NCBI GenBank assembly: GCA_024305745.1
Contig: JAHRBS010000012.1
Coordinates: 2,237,001-2,301,000, forward strand
Origin: Polyporus tsugae
Taxonomy: Eukaryota > Basidiomycota > Agaricomycetes > Polyporales > Polyporaceae
Reading direction: 5' to 3'
Length of the DNA stretch: 64,000 nucleotides
In this document: positions 9,741 through 20,763 of the stretch, piece by piece
How the letters are laid out: every line of letters begins with the position of its first letter
Numbering within the stretch: position 1 is the stretch's first letter
The notes under the pieces: model-generated
Database searches by the model: none
The model's input: only the letters and a program-made list of their open reading frames with translations
Told to the model about the DNA's origin: nothing
Position numbers and translations under genes: made by a program

Positions 9741-10366
9741 ACATCGCTCGCACTGTGGGCAACCTTGCACACTTCTCCCAGAACCCTGGCATGACACACT
9801 GGAAGGCAGTCAAGCACCTGTTCCGCTACATCAAGGGCACACTCGACTACAAGCTCACCTACTCCCCCTCGTCTGAGCCAGAGCTCTTCACCTCCTACAC
9901 TGATGCAGACCATGCTGGCTGCCCTGACACAGGTCGCTCAACCTCTGGCTATGTGATCAAGATGGGCACAGGTGCGATTTCCTGGTCGAGTCGTCTTCAG
10001 TCCCTTGTCGCTCTGTCTACCACTGAGGCGGAGTTCATCGCTGCTGTCTCGTGTGGCCAGGAGATCCTCTGGTTGCGCAATCTGTTCACAGAGTTTGGGT
10101 TTGATGTTTCCTCTGCCTCGAAGCTTCGCATTGACAACCTGTCTGCGCTGTCTGTGGCGAAGAACCCTGAGCACCATGGGCGGATGAAGCACCTTGATCT
10201 GCGCTTCTACTGGCTGCGAGATGAGGTGGCCAAGGGTCGCATTGAGGTCGTCCATCTGCGCACCTCACACATGCCAGCAGACATCCTCACCAAGTCACTG
10301 CCCAGGCCAAAGGTGCTTGAGATGGTGAAGATGCTTGGATTGGGGACTTGACTAGTCAGGGGGGAG
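9741..10366 (+). pseudogene. Copia element 2 fragment: end of RT plus RNase H
   Basis: Plus-strand fragment starting inside the reverse transcriptase (IARTVGNLAHFSQNPGMTHW) and running through the complete RNase H domain to LGLGT and a TGA at 10349-10351, followed by the polypurine tract and the LTR at 10367. It is nearly identical to the same part of element 1 but in the opposite orientation. Everything upstream (5' LTR, Gag, protease, integrase, most of RT) is missing. The open frame runs back into the LTR of element 1 by chance. It cannot be autonomous. Confidence 0.92.
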
Positions 10367-10793
10367 CGTTGAAGTCGGTGCTGTAGCGCGCGCTCCTTTG
10401 ACCGCGCCAAGTCCCGCTTCGCACCATACATACTGTGTACTGTACCCTACCCTCTGGTATTTTCCACATTCCTAGATTCTGCGTTCTCATAGAGATATAC
10501 CATACTCTTACTCAATGACTCGGTTTAGTGTAGATCTGATCCCCTCTCTGGAGTGGACTCTACCTTAGGCACTTCCCGTCCTTTCGGCGCCAGACCAGCG
10601 CCAGTTCGTGTAGGATCATGTAAGCTACCTAGCACGTGCTGAGTGCGCTGTCACCTCGCCTCTGTCGAGCTCTGTTGTCCTTAGACTTCTTAGAGCTCGA
10701 CTTAGGTGAGTACTTTAGTTTCCTGTTAATGATAGACTTCTTAGAGCTCGACTTAGGCCATTGTGACCGCTCTGAGGCGCACTGCAGCTAACA
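10367..10793 (+). repeat. Copia 3' LTR (element 2)
   Basis: 427 bp in plus orientation, starting CGTTGAAGTC (first base mutated from T) and ending GCAGCTAACA. Host sequence follows at 10794 (CAAAC), which is part of a KDZ transposase remnant. No duplication of these bases is found at 3969-3973 or 9741-9745. Confidence 0.92.
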
Positions 10794-13401
10794 CAAACAG
10801 CTATCTCATGTTGTACAGCTTTGGCAGCATCTCACGCTGCTCAAGTGCTTCGGATGGGGTCACGATCCCACCAGTGTGGCAGGCACTGCTCAAGGTGAAC
10901 TGGTGGTAGAATGTGCTGCTCTGCCCACATCCAGACAAGAACCTGCCGATGGGGTGGCGCAATGCACTACCACATATCAAGTCATTGTTTTCGTTCCTCT
11001 GTTACAGACTTGACACTTACGGATGCATGCTGAAGGTGGCTGTATATGCTCTTTCTCATGATGGACGCGAACTTTCACACTAGATGCAAAGATTGTGGTT
11101 TTGATGATCTCGAACTAGCCCCCGGCTGGTTGTATTATGTTGAAGAGTGCGCATATCAAGCTCACGTTGTGTCGCGTGCCGGAGAGAAGGAACTGGTAAT
11201 GAACTCGACTTCTATGCCGTATCAACTGTATCAACTGATCTTGTGTCTGGAACAGGACAACACTTGCTCCGCGGAGCACAATGCAATCTGGCAGGCGAAC
11301 TTTCAGCGGGAAGGGTACGCCGCCTCGGGTGTTGGCGCGATCTTGTGTGCGCATCATGCACTGGTGCGGAAGAATGGTGCTGGAGATCTCCAACTGGGCA
11401 AACGGTAATGTGTATGCTTATTGTCAGTTATCTCGCTTGACTAAAAGCCCTGTCTGCCCAGGCAAGCGAATATGGACTACCTTTATTTCGCTACGCTTTT
11501 GGGAGTTATCCTGTCCATTCTGATCTCATATGACATTGTTTGTCAATGGGCTCAGCATCTCTGGAAGTGTATGTCACAGTACTTCCCAACCGAGATGCAC
11601 CTCGACCGGACCAAGATCAAGGAAGTTTGATTTGTGATCCCGAAGAAGCATTTCCGGGTCCACAGTGGTTCGTCGCATTCTCAATACTCATTCAACTTCC
11701 TCTTCCACATTGGTTGCACTTACAGCAAGGGGATCGAATCCCATTGGAGCCATGTCAATCTGCTCGCCCTCAGCACTCGGGAGATGAGCATGGGAATGCA
11801 ACACAAGGTCATGATCGACAACTGGGGTGCCTGGAATTGGCAGAAGACAATTGAATTTGGTAACATTCTCCGTTAGGCGCTGCGCAGTGCATTGATAAAG
11901 TCTGATTGCATGATTGCCACAGGGCCGGTGCTTCTACACTCGCTAGAGGAAGCACATGAAATGCAAATCAAGCAACGATGGATATTCAATGAATACAACA
12001 CCACCTTCAATGTAGATGTGGTCAAGAAGTGGGAGCAAATGGTCGAAGACTGGAATGAGAATCACGAAAACCCGGATCTGTATGAGGAGCTGAGCACAGG
12101 TAGGTTCCCTTGGTTTCGTGGGAATGATGTTCACACTGACAGCCAGCGTTGACAGCAATCTCGATGGCTGCTATGAAGCTGGAGCTGGCCAAGTGCGAGG
12201 CTTGGGAAGCCGCCCAAGGACAATTACCACTGCATGAAGTCACCCCCGTGGTCTTCCTCCAAGTTGGGTTAGAACTTGAAGAGCAACAGTAAGCACTGTG
12301 GTATGCCTCATGTTTGAACCTTTCGACCTCATACTTGTACAGGCGCACACTTCAACTCCGCGCAGCGTCCAGGAAGAGCATCTCCAGCGAAATGTGCTCA
12401 CCTGCCGCGTGGAACTGTGGTGGGCTATTCAAGATGTCCACATGTCCACAGTGGTGCAGCTTTACACCGAGACTGCTTCTGATGCCTCCTCCTCGCACGC
12501 TCCTGTGAAGCCGGAAGAAACCAAGCTCTGGCTCTTGTCGTCTCTGCCGCCCCTGTACCGTTCAGTTGACTTGCTCTCCGGTCTCAAAGACAAGGAGCTC
12601 AGGCTCCGGTTCACTCAAATGTTGGATAGCCTCGAGGACATCCACCATGTCCGCCGGATCCTTGCCACCATCTCGGAGTTCAAACGGCTGAACATCTCAG
12701 ATACTGGGCAGCGTGCAGTCACCCGGATGCTCGGCATCTACGATCATTTCAAACACAAGGAGACATGCTGTGCCAAGCATTATTGGGCTGCACATGCAGC
12801 AACGTTGAACCTGGATCTGGATGGTCCTTGAAAGCACAAGTTCTGGATGCTCCTTGCGACCAACCTGCGTGGGCCACGGCGGGATGATGAGGAGGTCACA
12901 AGTGAAGGCCGATACGAGATCAGCTGGATTTGGCTGATACTCTGGTCTGTGCATGAACCCCATGATCAGACTGCCGGAGCAATGTCTGAGGAGTTCACAG
13001 AGACAATGAGGGTGGAATGGGCATGATCAAAGGCATGAGTTGAGCGTTGGGAGGAGGAGGAGGAGCTCCTGATTGAGGAGATGAGGCGCGTGATTGCTTT
13101 CTTCGAGTGGAAGGCCGGATGGTGGTGCCGTCAAATCAGCCGACATCCTGATGCACCTCCGTGGCTTCAGCGGGGCCTTAGTATCTATGCTGAGAGGCAG
13201 GCCTGCATGTTCGAGTCCCTCGCCATGCATTCTGCCGCATATTGGGTCTATTTTTTGAAGAAGCTTGGCACACTTCCATCCTGGATCCTGCCATATGAGG
13301 CATCTGCGTGGAAAGTTTGTGCAAGGTGATTCAAATCCACATCGGAGCACAGAGATGCAGCTACTGACGCCGAGCCAGATTCTTCGGACAAAGAGGATTG
13401 A
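10794..13401 (+). pseudogene. KDZ (Kyakuja-Dileera-Zisupton) transposase remnant
   Basis: Degenerate multi-exon frame of a KDZ transposase, cut at its 5' side by the Copia LTR. Recognisable blocks in order are: GHDPTSVAGTAQGELVVECA (cysteine-cluster part), MDANFHTRCKD with WLYYVEE (catalytic core region), GVGAILCAHHALVR, YDIVCQWAQHLWK, FNFLFHIGCTYSKGIESHW, WNWQK, KCEAWEAAQGQLP, a repeat-like linker RLRFTQMLDSLEDIHHVRR, and the C-terminal RRVIAFFEWKAGWW. The order matches family members. Several stops and frame changes occur (for example in the ELV/ECAA part, after KEV near 11629, at about 13025, and after VCAR near 13327), so it cannot encode a working transposase. The N-terminal portion, with the CxC domain, is missing to the left. 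Confidence in the family is high because many separate blocks align in order. Confidence 0.88.
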
Positions 13402-13479
13402 TATTGGCTAGTGTACTTGTTTCATGCACGGCTTTTGACTGTCACTTGTGTGATTACGCTTATGTATTGTAAGCAAGTA

Positions 13480-14100
13480 ACAAGCTTGGTATTAGCTGAA
13501 TATGTTGGGACTAAGGACCCCGGTGCCGGCAGCTTGCATAAATCTAACAATTCAACAACAAACCCCGGCTAACCTGTACATATAGATCAACTAACAATGG
13601 GGTAATAACCGGTTGCCAATGGTCTGACAATCTAGTAACAAAGTGACTCTGCTGCAGTTTCAGCTTTGAATAACAATCCAATCACAAACCCCGACTAACC
13701 CACATATAGATGAACTAATAACAAGGTAACAATCCAATCACAGACCCCGGCTAACCCGCATATAGATCAACTAATAATGAGGTAACAACCCGAGTGCTGG
13801 CAGTTGCCCACGGTCTGACAATCCAGTAACAAAGTGCTTCAGTAGGCTAATAATCTGAGTAACAACCCGCGTGCCATTTGCCCACGGTCTGACAATCTAT
13901 CTAACAAGCCAGTAACAAATGCGAACTGATTACCGGGCTCGCAGTACTAACAACCAAGTAACAATCCTGCCCAAATGCAATGGTGGTCCCTTTAACAATT
14001 AAGTAACAATCCTGCAGAAAATGTATGCAACATATACTAATAATCATGTAACAATTGCGGCCAAAGACCATTTCTATCCATGTAACAATCAGATAATAAT
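13480..14100. repeat. Array of GTAACAATC-like motifs and decayed tandem units
   Basis: Dense scatter of the motif GTAACAA(T/C)C, often preceded at about 10 bp by TAACAAT or TAATAAT. Within 13540-13930 longer imperfect units recur, each with AACCCCGGCTAACC, CATATAGATCAACTAA and GGTCTGACAATC segments. The array sits just after the KDZ remnant and resumes on the far side of the Gypsy insertion (20555-20770). It may be the subterminal region of the KDZ element or of another DNA transposon; this is an inference. Confidence 0.6.
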
Positions 14101-14540
14101 TGTTATGACTGGCCGTCGAGTAAGGACTAGGGAGACTTATGAGACGAGTAGGGGCGTCGACAAGCACTTGTGCAGTGAGAGCGGAGCAAGGCTCAGCGGT
14201 TAGGGCTGGAGACAAGATGTATTGAGTAAGTAGGTGTCTACAAGCGAAATACAGCAAGGCTTACCTGGAGACAAGAGGTCAAAACTGAGGTCTCCAGGCA
14301 GCAAAGTACAGGTCCTTATATATGTATAGAGGACAATGAGAACCTGGGGACAATAGGTAAATATGGACACGGGTGAACAATGGAAACGTAACAACGACGG
14401 ACAATAAGGAGCTATTGTGCTAAGGAACAAAGGATGAGATACAATGCAACGGAGAACAATAAGTACGACGTGAGAAGTAGATTGTCCGGAAAAGGAAACT
14501 AAGGCGCTGGTGGCAGGTGCCAAATAGAACATTCATGACA
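14101..14540 (-). repeat. Gypsy 3' LTR
   Basis: 440 bp, minus-strand ends TGTCATGAAT...CAGTCATAACA. It borders the internal region through a polypurine tract (minus strand AGGAGGGGGG, about 14543-14552). The host bases ATAAT at 14096-14100 are duplicated at 20555-20559 beyond the other LTR. Confidence 0.92.
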
Positions 14541-14572
14541 ATACCCCCCTCCTAAGGGTTGTGCCTTCACGA

Positions 14573-15925
14573 CTAAGTCTTCTTGAGAGGACCAGGCGCC
14601 TCTGCGTGCATTGAATGGAATTTCTGCATGAGTTGCGGCACGTTTGCAAGGTCTACTGCATCCTCCCAGCTGTCGTGTTCAGGGCCCCAACCCTTCCAGT
14701 GCACGAGGTACTGCAGTTTCTTCCACCGCCCATACCGCCGTGACTCCAACACTTCCTCCACTTCGTACTCTTCCTCCCCCTCCACCTCAATTGCTGCTGG
14801 CTCTGCCGGGTGACGACCGGGGAGTTGACTCTCCTTGTGTGGAAGCAAGAGAGAAATGTGGAATACTGGGTGGATTACAAGGTCCTTGGGGAGTCTGAGC
14901 TCATAAGCCAGATTGCCCACCTTGCGTACAACCGGATACGGGCCAGCGTACCAATCCACCAGTTTCCGAGAGACTCCAGGAACACGGAAGTTCCTCGTGT
15001 TGAGCCACACCTTCTGGCCTTCCTTGCACTCTGGCGCGTCATGGACATACCAATCATAGTACTCCTTCATCCGCTCAGCTGCTAGAGTTAAGGCCGCGGT
15101 TGCATCCTCTCACGCCTGTCGCAACTCCTCCCGGTGTTCATTAGCTGCAGGCATGGCCATAGGCAACATCGGAATGTGGAACTGGGGTTTGTAGCCGTAC
15201 ATGAGGTAGAATGGCGAATAACCCGTTGACAAGTGCTGGTGCAAGTTGAAGGCAAACTCTGTAATTGGCAGCCACGTGACCCAGTCATTGCGGCGCCGTG
15301 AGCAGAACATACGAAGGTACGCCTCTATCTCCTGGTTCCATTGTTCCGATTGCCCATCCGTCTGCGGGTGGTAGGCTGTGGACATTGCACTTTCTATGCC
15401 GAGTCCCTTGAGTACAGTGCGGAAGAGCTTGCTTGAGAACTGGGGCCCACGATCAGAGATGATCTTCCATGGTAGCCCATGAAGACAAAAGTGTTCTTGG
15501 ATGAAGTTGTCAGCAGCTCCTTCTGCGTTGATCTCCTCGGTGCAGGGAATAAGATGTATCATCTTTCCATGCCGATCAGCGATGAGCTGAAGCGCGTTGT
15601 ATCCATCCACCTCTGGGAGTCTAGTGATGAAGTCGCACATCACAATCTGACCTGGGCCATCAGGGATTTTGTTTGGTTGAAGAGGACCTTGCAGTTTGGC
15701 ATGTGAAGCCTTGCCGCAATGACAGGTGTCGCAGGTCTCAATGTAATCCTTAATGAACTTTGCCATGCCCGGCCACCAGTAGTTTTCGCGTGACCAATTC
15801 CAACGTCTTTGACTGCCCAGGGTGTCCAGCAGGCTGGAGGTCGTGGTGGATGCGTACAATCTCAGCACGCAGTGCATCGTCCTTGGGGACGTAGACTTTG
15901 CCTCGGTACAGTAGCAGGCCTTGCT
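14573..15925 (-). pseudogene. Gypsy integrase and C-terminal chromodomain
   Basis: Minus-strand frame continuing the polyprotein after the solo LTR. The integrase zinc domain (WPGMAKFIKDYIETCDTC), the DDE core (MCDFITRLP, ISDRGPQFSSK, HPQTDGQSEQWNQEIEAYLR) and the GPY/F-like region are present. The C-terminus has a chromodomain: YEVEEVLESRRYGRWKKLQY, LVHWKGWGPEHDSWE, ending LKKT with the stop at about 14573. A TGA near 15108 (between RQA and EDATAAL) splits the frame. Chromodomains of such elements direct integration to marked chromatin. The block is long and well conserved in spite of the stop, so decay is moderate. Confidence 0.9.
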
Positions 15926-16371
15926 TGTCATGAATGTTCCATTCGGCGCCTGCTACCAGTGCCTTAGTTTCCTTTTTTGGACGATCTACTTCTCACATCG
16001 TACTTATTGTTCTCCGTTGCATTGTATCTCGTCCTTTGTTCCTCAGCACAATAGCTCCTTATTGTCCGTCATCGCTATTGTTCCGTTTCCATTGTTCACC
16101 CGTGTCCATAGTTACCTATTGTCCCCAGGTTCTCATTGTCCTCTATACGTATATAAGGACCTGTACTTTGCTGCCTGGAGACCTCAGTTTTGACCTCTTG
16201 TCTCCAGATAAGCCTCGCTGTATTTCGCTTGTAGACACCTACTCACTCAATGCATCTTGTCTCCAGCCCTGACCATTGAGCCTTGCTCCGCTCGCGCTGC
16301 ACAAGTGCTTGTTGGTGCTCCTGCTCATCTCGTATGTATCCCTGATCCTTACTCGATGTCCAGTCATAACA
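15926..16371 (+). repeat. Solo LTR of the same Gypsy family, nested and inverted
   Basis: 446 bp reading TGTCATGAAT...CAGTCATAACA on the plus strand, opposite to the host element. It is flanked by a perfect duplication TTGCT (15921-15925 and 16372-16376). It has a TATATAAGG box near 16150. A solo LTR arises when the two LTRs of an inserted element recombine, so a full element once sat here inside the integrase gene. Confidence 0.93.
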
Positions 16372-18234
16372 TTGCTCGCTGTTCCAGTCCACCAGGTCAT
16401 TCTGAAGACGTGCTGGTCCAAGCTTGTCCAGTTTACTGAGTGCTTCTACGACCTCCTGTTCGTGTTCTCCACACTCGCAGATACGCCAAAGCAGTGCCTT
16501 CCCTGGAACCACCAATAGATGCCCTCTCTTGGCTGCCAGTACCCGGAAATGTTCTGGCTGCAACAAGACTCGACTGAGATTGTTGTCTGCATCCTCGTGC
16601 TGGTGGTCGGGCTGTCTCAACAGTGCATCGGCCCTACCATTAGACGTTCCAGGCTTGTGCGAGATGACAAAGTCAAATCGCGACAGGTAGAGAGCCCATC
16701 ATGCCTGCCTGCGTGTGAGGTTCTGTGCTATGCGCCAATACTCGAGGTTCTTGTGGCCTGACTGGATTTCGAACACACTGGGGAGACCCTCAAGATAGTG
16801 ATGCCAGGCCTGCAGGGCACAAATGATGGCAAGCATCTCCTTGTCGTAGATCTCATAGTTGCATTCAGCGTCATTCATCGACTCGGAGTGAAAAGCGATG
16901 GGGTGCCATTTGCCGTCTTCCCCCTCCTGAGATAGAACTGCACCTGTAGCGAAGTCAGAAGTGTCGACTTTGATGCGGGTGTCATGGTCTGGATCATAGA
17001 TTGTCAGAACAGGGCTTTTGGTGAAGCAACACTTGAGCTCGTCAAAAGCAGACTGCTCTTCGTCTCCCCATTGCCATGGCGCATTGCCCGTGAGGCAATC
17101 CAAGGGTTTGCAGATGGCACTAAAGTCCTTTGTGAACCACGGATAGAAGTTTGCAAAACTGTGGAACTTCTGCACGTCTGTGGCATTCTGAGGGACAGGC
17201 CAATCTGCGATACCCTTCACCTTCACCAGGTCCATCTCTACGCAGTTCTTCGAGACGAGTACACTGAGATATTCCACCTTAGGCTGTTCAAACTCGCACT
17301 TCTCTGGCTTGCAGAACAGATTGTTCTCCTTAAGACGTTTCAGGACCTTGTGCACCAATGTGCGGTGTTCCTCGAGACTGTCGGTGAATATGAGGATGCC
17401 ATCAAGGTAGATAGTGACTTTGCCGAGTATGATGAGGTCCTTGAAGATGTCATTCATGAGCACAGAGAATGTGCTGGGCAAATTGGCTAGCCCAAAGAAC
17501 ATAAACAGTTGCGGAGCACCATAAAGGCGTTGTCCATCCTCCCATGCATTGAGAAGAGACGTCTCAGTTCCATCCCACCATGGCAGGAATCCTGGCGGCC
17601 AGGGCCTATCCTCCTCCTTCTCCTCAGTCATCATGGCTGCACACACCCTTCCAACCTTCCTAACCTTCTTTGCCCGTCGAGGACCGCGGTGCGCCATAAG
17701 CTGTACCTCCGTATCATGTGCTTTGGTCTCGACAGGTTCAGAGGTTCTCTGGTTAGGCAGGCATGTCTCTGGATATCTCGACAGCCGCAGTGAGCCACAT
17801 TCCCAGTCTACTTCAGGGTTGTGCTTGTGTAGCCAGTCAAGGCCGATGATGACATCCTCTTCTCCTATATCCATCACTACAAAGACCACCTTCTCCCTGT
17901 GGTCTCTGATTGCCATATCCAACACGGCAACCTCTGTGATTGTACCATCACGGTTCTCTGAACCGTCGATGTTGTACAGAGGAATTGGCCTTGCCAACTT
18001 CCTCGTCGTAACCCTATTCTGTTCTACGAATCGTCTATGTAGGAACTTAGTAGTAGGACCACTATCTACCATAGCTACAATGTCCTTATGTCGCTGCTTG
18101 CCAATTAACCGTACCGGTATATGAAAGTGTTGACCATCATGATTTACTTCATATACAAACGATGAACCCAGTACAGAAAATCGACTATTACTACAGGAAC
18201 CAGCATGCGCAGCATCCAATGCGGTTCTAATCAA
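16372..18234 (-). pseudogene. Gypsy protease, reverse transcriptase and RNase H, defective
   Basis: Minus-strand frame. The protease has MVDSGPTTKFLHRRFV and IIGLDWLHKHNP. The RT then lacks its fingers and first palm part: after a short acidic/tryptophan-rich stretch the sequence jumps to MFFGLANLPSTFSVLMNDIF. The active site reads YLDGILIF where the family has two aspartates (DD), so one catalytic Asp is Gly. RNase H (KVDTSDFATGAVLSQ, FHSESMNDAECNYEIYDKEM) follows. A stop lies at about 16699-16701 and coding continues (SRFDFVISHKPGTSNGRADAL) to the solo LTR. The enzyme cannot have been active after the RT deletion. Confidence 0.9.
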
Positions 18235-19732
18235 AAACCCTCTTTCTTATTGACCACCGTAAGGATGGCAATCTTCTCCTCCATTGCCTTGAGCTGGGCC
18301 TTGAGTGTTGTGAGCTCATTGGTACCGGATGAGGAGGAAGAGGCAGCCCATTGGCCCTCGACCTTGGGCTTTGGGCAGCAGAACATGGGATGTCCTTTCT
18401 CACCGCAGTTCTAGCACTCACCATCAAACTTCTTCTTGCCCAAACCAGAGGCGGCTGCCTTTTTGCCCTTCTTCTTCCATCCAAATTGCTTCAGCCATTC
18501 CTCCTCGCGCACGGCAAGTTGCTGGTCCATCTGCAGTGTGACTTTCTGGATCTTGGTGAGGTCCAAGATGTCGTGTGATGTGGTCGCGAAGGTGTCCTTG
18601 ATCTTGTAAGGGAGCGCCGTGCGGTACCATTTGCGTTTGTCTGCATCGCCAAACCTGGTGCGAGCAGCAATGGCATTGAATTGGCTGGTGTAGTCCTTGA
18701 TGGTGCCAAGCCGATGAGAAGCCTTGCAGAGTTTGGCGAGTTCTGCGATGGCCGCTTCTTCGTCGTTTGCAGCACAGAAGTGCACCTTGAATGACCCTTC
18801 AAAGGCCGCAAAGTCTGACCATGCAACATTGCCGCTGGCCACCATGACGATGTATGGGCTGGCCCACTCAGCAGCGCCACCGGTCAACTTGTTGAGGATC
18901 GTGATCCAGCGGATCTCGTGCACGACACCTTGCACCTCGAGAAGATCGTAGTAGATGCGGGCGTTGGCTACAAAGCGGAGCCCTTCCTGCATGAGTTTTC
19001 CATTGTACTTGCGAGGGGCAACTTGGGAGAAAAGTTTGGAGACATCAAAGGGGGTGGGTATGGCCATGGTGGGAGCAGGCAACAGTGCTCGCAATGAGGG
19101 CGAAGAGGAAGAGGACGATGAGGGTGGTGAGGATGGAGGTGTCGGGGTGTTGAGAACTACAGTTTCTCGTTTGGGTTTCTCCTCGACTGCAGGGTTCGAG
19201 TCCTCTTGCTCGGGTTCTGCTTCAACCTTGGGTAGCGCTGAGGTCGAAGTGATGGGGGAATTGGAGGTGCGGGATGCAAGCTGTTGTCTAACGAGTTTGG
19301 CAGTGGTCTGGAGGGTTAGTCCTCCAAGACGAGGGGATGTGGACGGAGTCCCAGTGGGGGTCGGCTTGCGGCTTTGGGGTTGAGAGGTTGGACGTGAGGT
19401 AGGGTGGGACGCAGGGCGGGATGCGGGGTTACTAGTTGCAACTGCTGCCGCTTGGCAAAGAGGCAGACGTTCGGAGTCACAAAAGGCAGGTGTAGGGGGT
19501 CTGGTGATGTGTGCAAGGATCAGGGCTGGTTGGTCTTCGGTAGTGATGAGTCGAGGTGCAAGACCTTTGACTGCCTCAGGAATAGGTCTCCAAGTACGAC
19601 TCCGGTGTGGACACGGTTGTGTTACACAGACAGACCACTGTTTCTTGTCCTTATCCCAGTACTCATCCTGAACTTCAAAGGGATGAAAGGCGTGTGCGAA
19701 CTCTTTGCAAGCCAGGATGAAGTGTCTCGCTT
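18235..19732 (-). pseudogene. Gypsy Gag with long ATG-less upstream frame
   Basis: The recognised Gag runs from about 19066 (MAIPTPFDVSKLF) to 18411 with a Retrotrans_gag-type core (GGAAEWASPYI, WSDFAAFEGSFKVHF). The zinc knuckle would be CxxCGEKGHPMFCC, but its second position is a TAG stop (about 18415), so the frame ends there while knuckle and a coiled ELTTLKAQLKAMEEKI tail continue to 18235. Upstream, the same frame stays open for about 640 bp to a TAG near 19732 without any ATG. That part is Pro/Ser/Thr-rich, with an opening FHPFEVQDEYWDKDKKQW. Either the start codon was lost or a longer Gag N-terminus existed. Confidence 0.75.
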
Positions 19733-20108
19733 CCTATCGAGGAACAATGGACGGCTGGTGCACAACCCAACACTGTCTGCTCAGCCTCCTCAGCCTATTG
19801 CTGTGTCTTAACCTCAAGGGACACGAGCCCAGGGGTGTCCTGCCTTGGCTTTGTTTTGCTGCCTTTCTCTAGCCTCCCACGCCGTAAGGCAGACCACTTC
19901 TGTCAGTGCCGGGGTCTCAGGTTAGGAGCTTTCCGTGCACTGTACCACTGAAAGTGGCAAGCCTCGAGTTGAATCAAGACCACGTCCGATGGTGTGACTA
20001 GAGCGTGTACTATGCTACACCAACACAGAGGGTCTGAGTGCGTACCATACGAGGGGAAAAGGGAAAGGGTGTGGGTACGCCGGTGCTCGTGAAGCAGTTT
20101 CGACCTAA

Positions 20109-20554
20109 TGTTATGACTGGCTGTTGAGTAAGGACCAGGGAGACTTACGAGACGAGCAAGGGCGTCGACAAGCACTTGTGCAGTGAAAGCGGAGCAAGGC
20201 TTAGCGGTCAGGGCTGGAGACAAGATGTATTGAGTAAGTAGGTGTCTACAAGCGAAATACAGCAAGGCTTACCTGGAGACAAGAGGTCAAAACTGAGGTC
20301 TCCAGGCAGCAAAGTACAGGTCCTTATATATGTATAGAGGACAATGAGAACCTGGGGACAATAGGTAACTATGGACATGGGTGAACAATGGAAATGGAAC
20401 AATAGCGATGACGGACAATAAGGAGCTATTGTGCTGAGGAACAAAGAACGAGATACAATGCAACGGAGAACAATAAGTACAACGTGAGAAGTAGATTGTC
20501 CGGAAAAGGAAACTAAGACGCTGGTAGCAGGCGCCAAATGGAACGTTCATGACA
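20109..20554 (-). repeat. Gypsy 5' LTR
   Basis: 446 bp, same ends as the other two copies, TSD ATAAT at 20555-20559. The bases just inside it (minus strand TTAGGTCGAAACTGC) do not start with the TGG expected for a tRNA 3'-end primer site, and I found no obvious self-priming match in the LTR. Confidence 0.92.
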
Positions 20555-20763
20555 ATAATCCTCCTCAATTCAGCCTACGAGGGCTCTAACAATAGGGTAA
20601 CAATCTCCCCTACAGTGCTCAAACAATTGTTAGAGTAGCCTAACAATTGTCACAATGCTAGCTGGCTATCGTTATTAGAATGCCAGAGGTTGTGTGTTCT
20701 TACTATGCTGCCCTAGTAGGACACAACACTTTGCCCAGTGTACTGGGTATATTCTAACAATAG
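20555..20763. repeat. Right-hand continuation of the GTAACAATC motif array
   Basis: After the Gypsy TSD the motif recurs (CTAACAATAGGGTAACAATC, an AACAATTGTT palindrome, CCTAACAATTGTCAC, CTAACAATAGG). It shows that the Gypsy split one original array whose other part is 13480-14100. Confidence 0.6.

Larger units (their letters stand above)
14101..20554 (-). mobile_element. Gypsy-type chromovirus LTR retrotransposon, defective
   Basis: Minus-strand element with LTRs 20109-20554 (5') and 14101-14540 (3') and a perfect 5-bp target duplication ATAAT (14096-14100 and 20555-20559). Order on the minus strand is Gag, protease, reverse transcriptase, RNase H, integrase, chromodomain, which defines a Ty3/Gypsy chromovirus. 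It carries stops, a large RT deletion and a mutated RT active site, and it is itself interrupted by a solo LTR at 15926-16371. It landed in the GTAACAATC-motif array. Confidence 0.93.

Noticed and set aside
19404..19811. 135-codon plus-strand frame in the Gypsy 5' region
   Set aside because: It opposes the open Gag-frame extension and has no features of its own.
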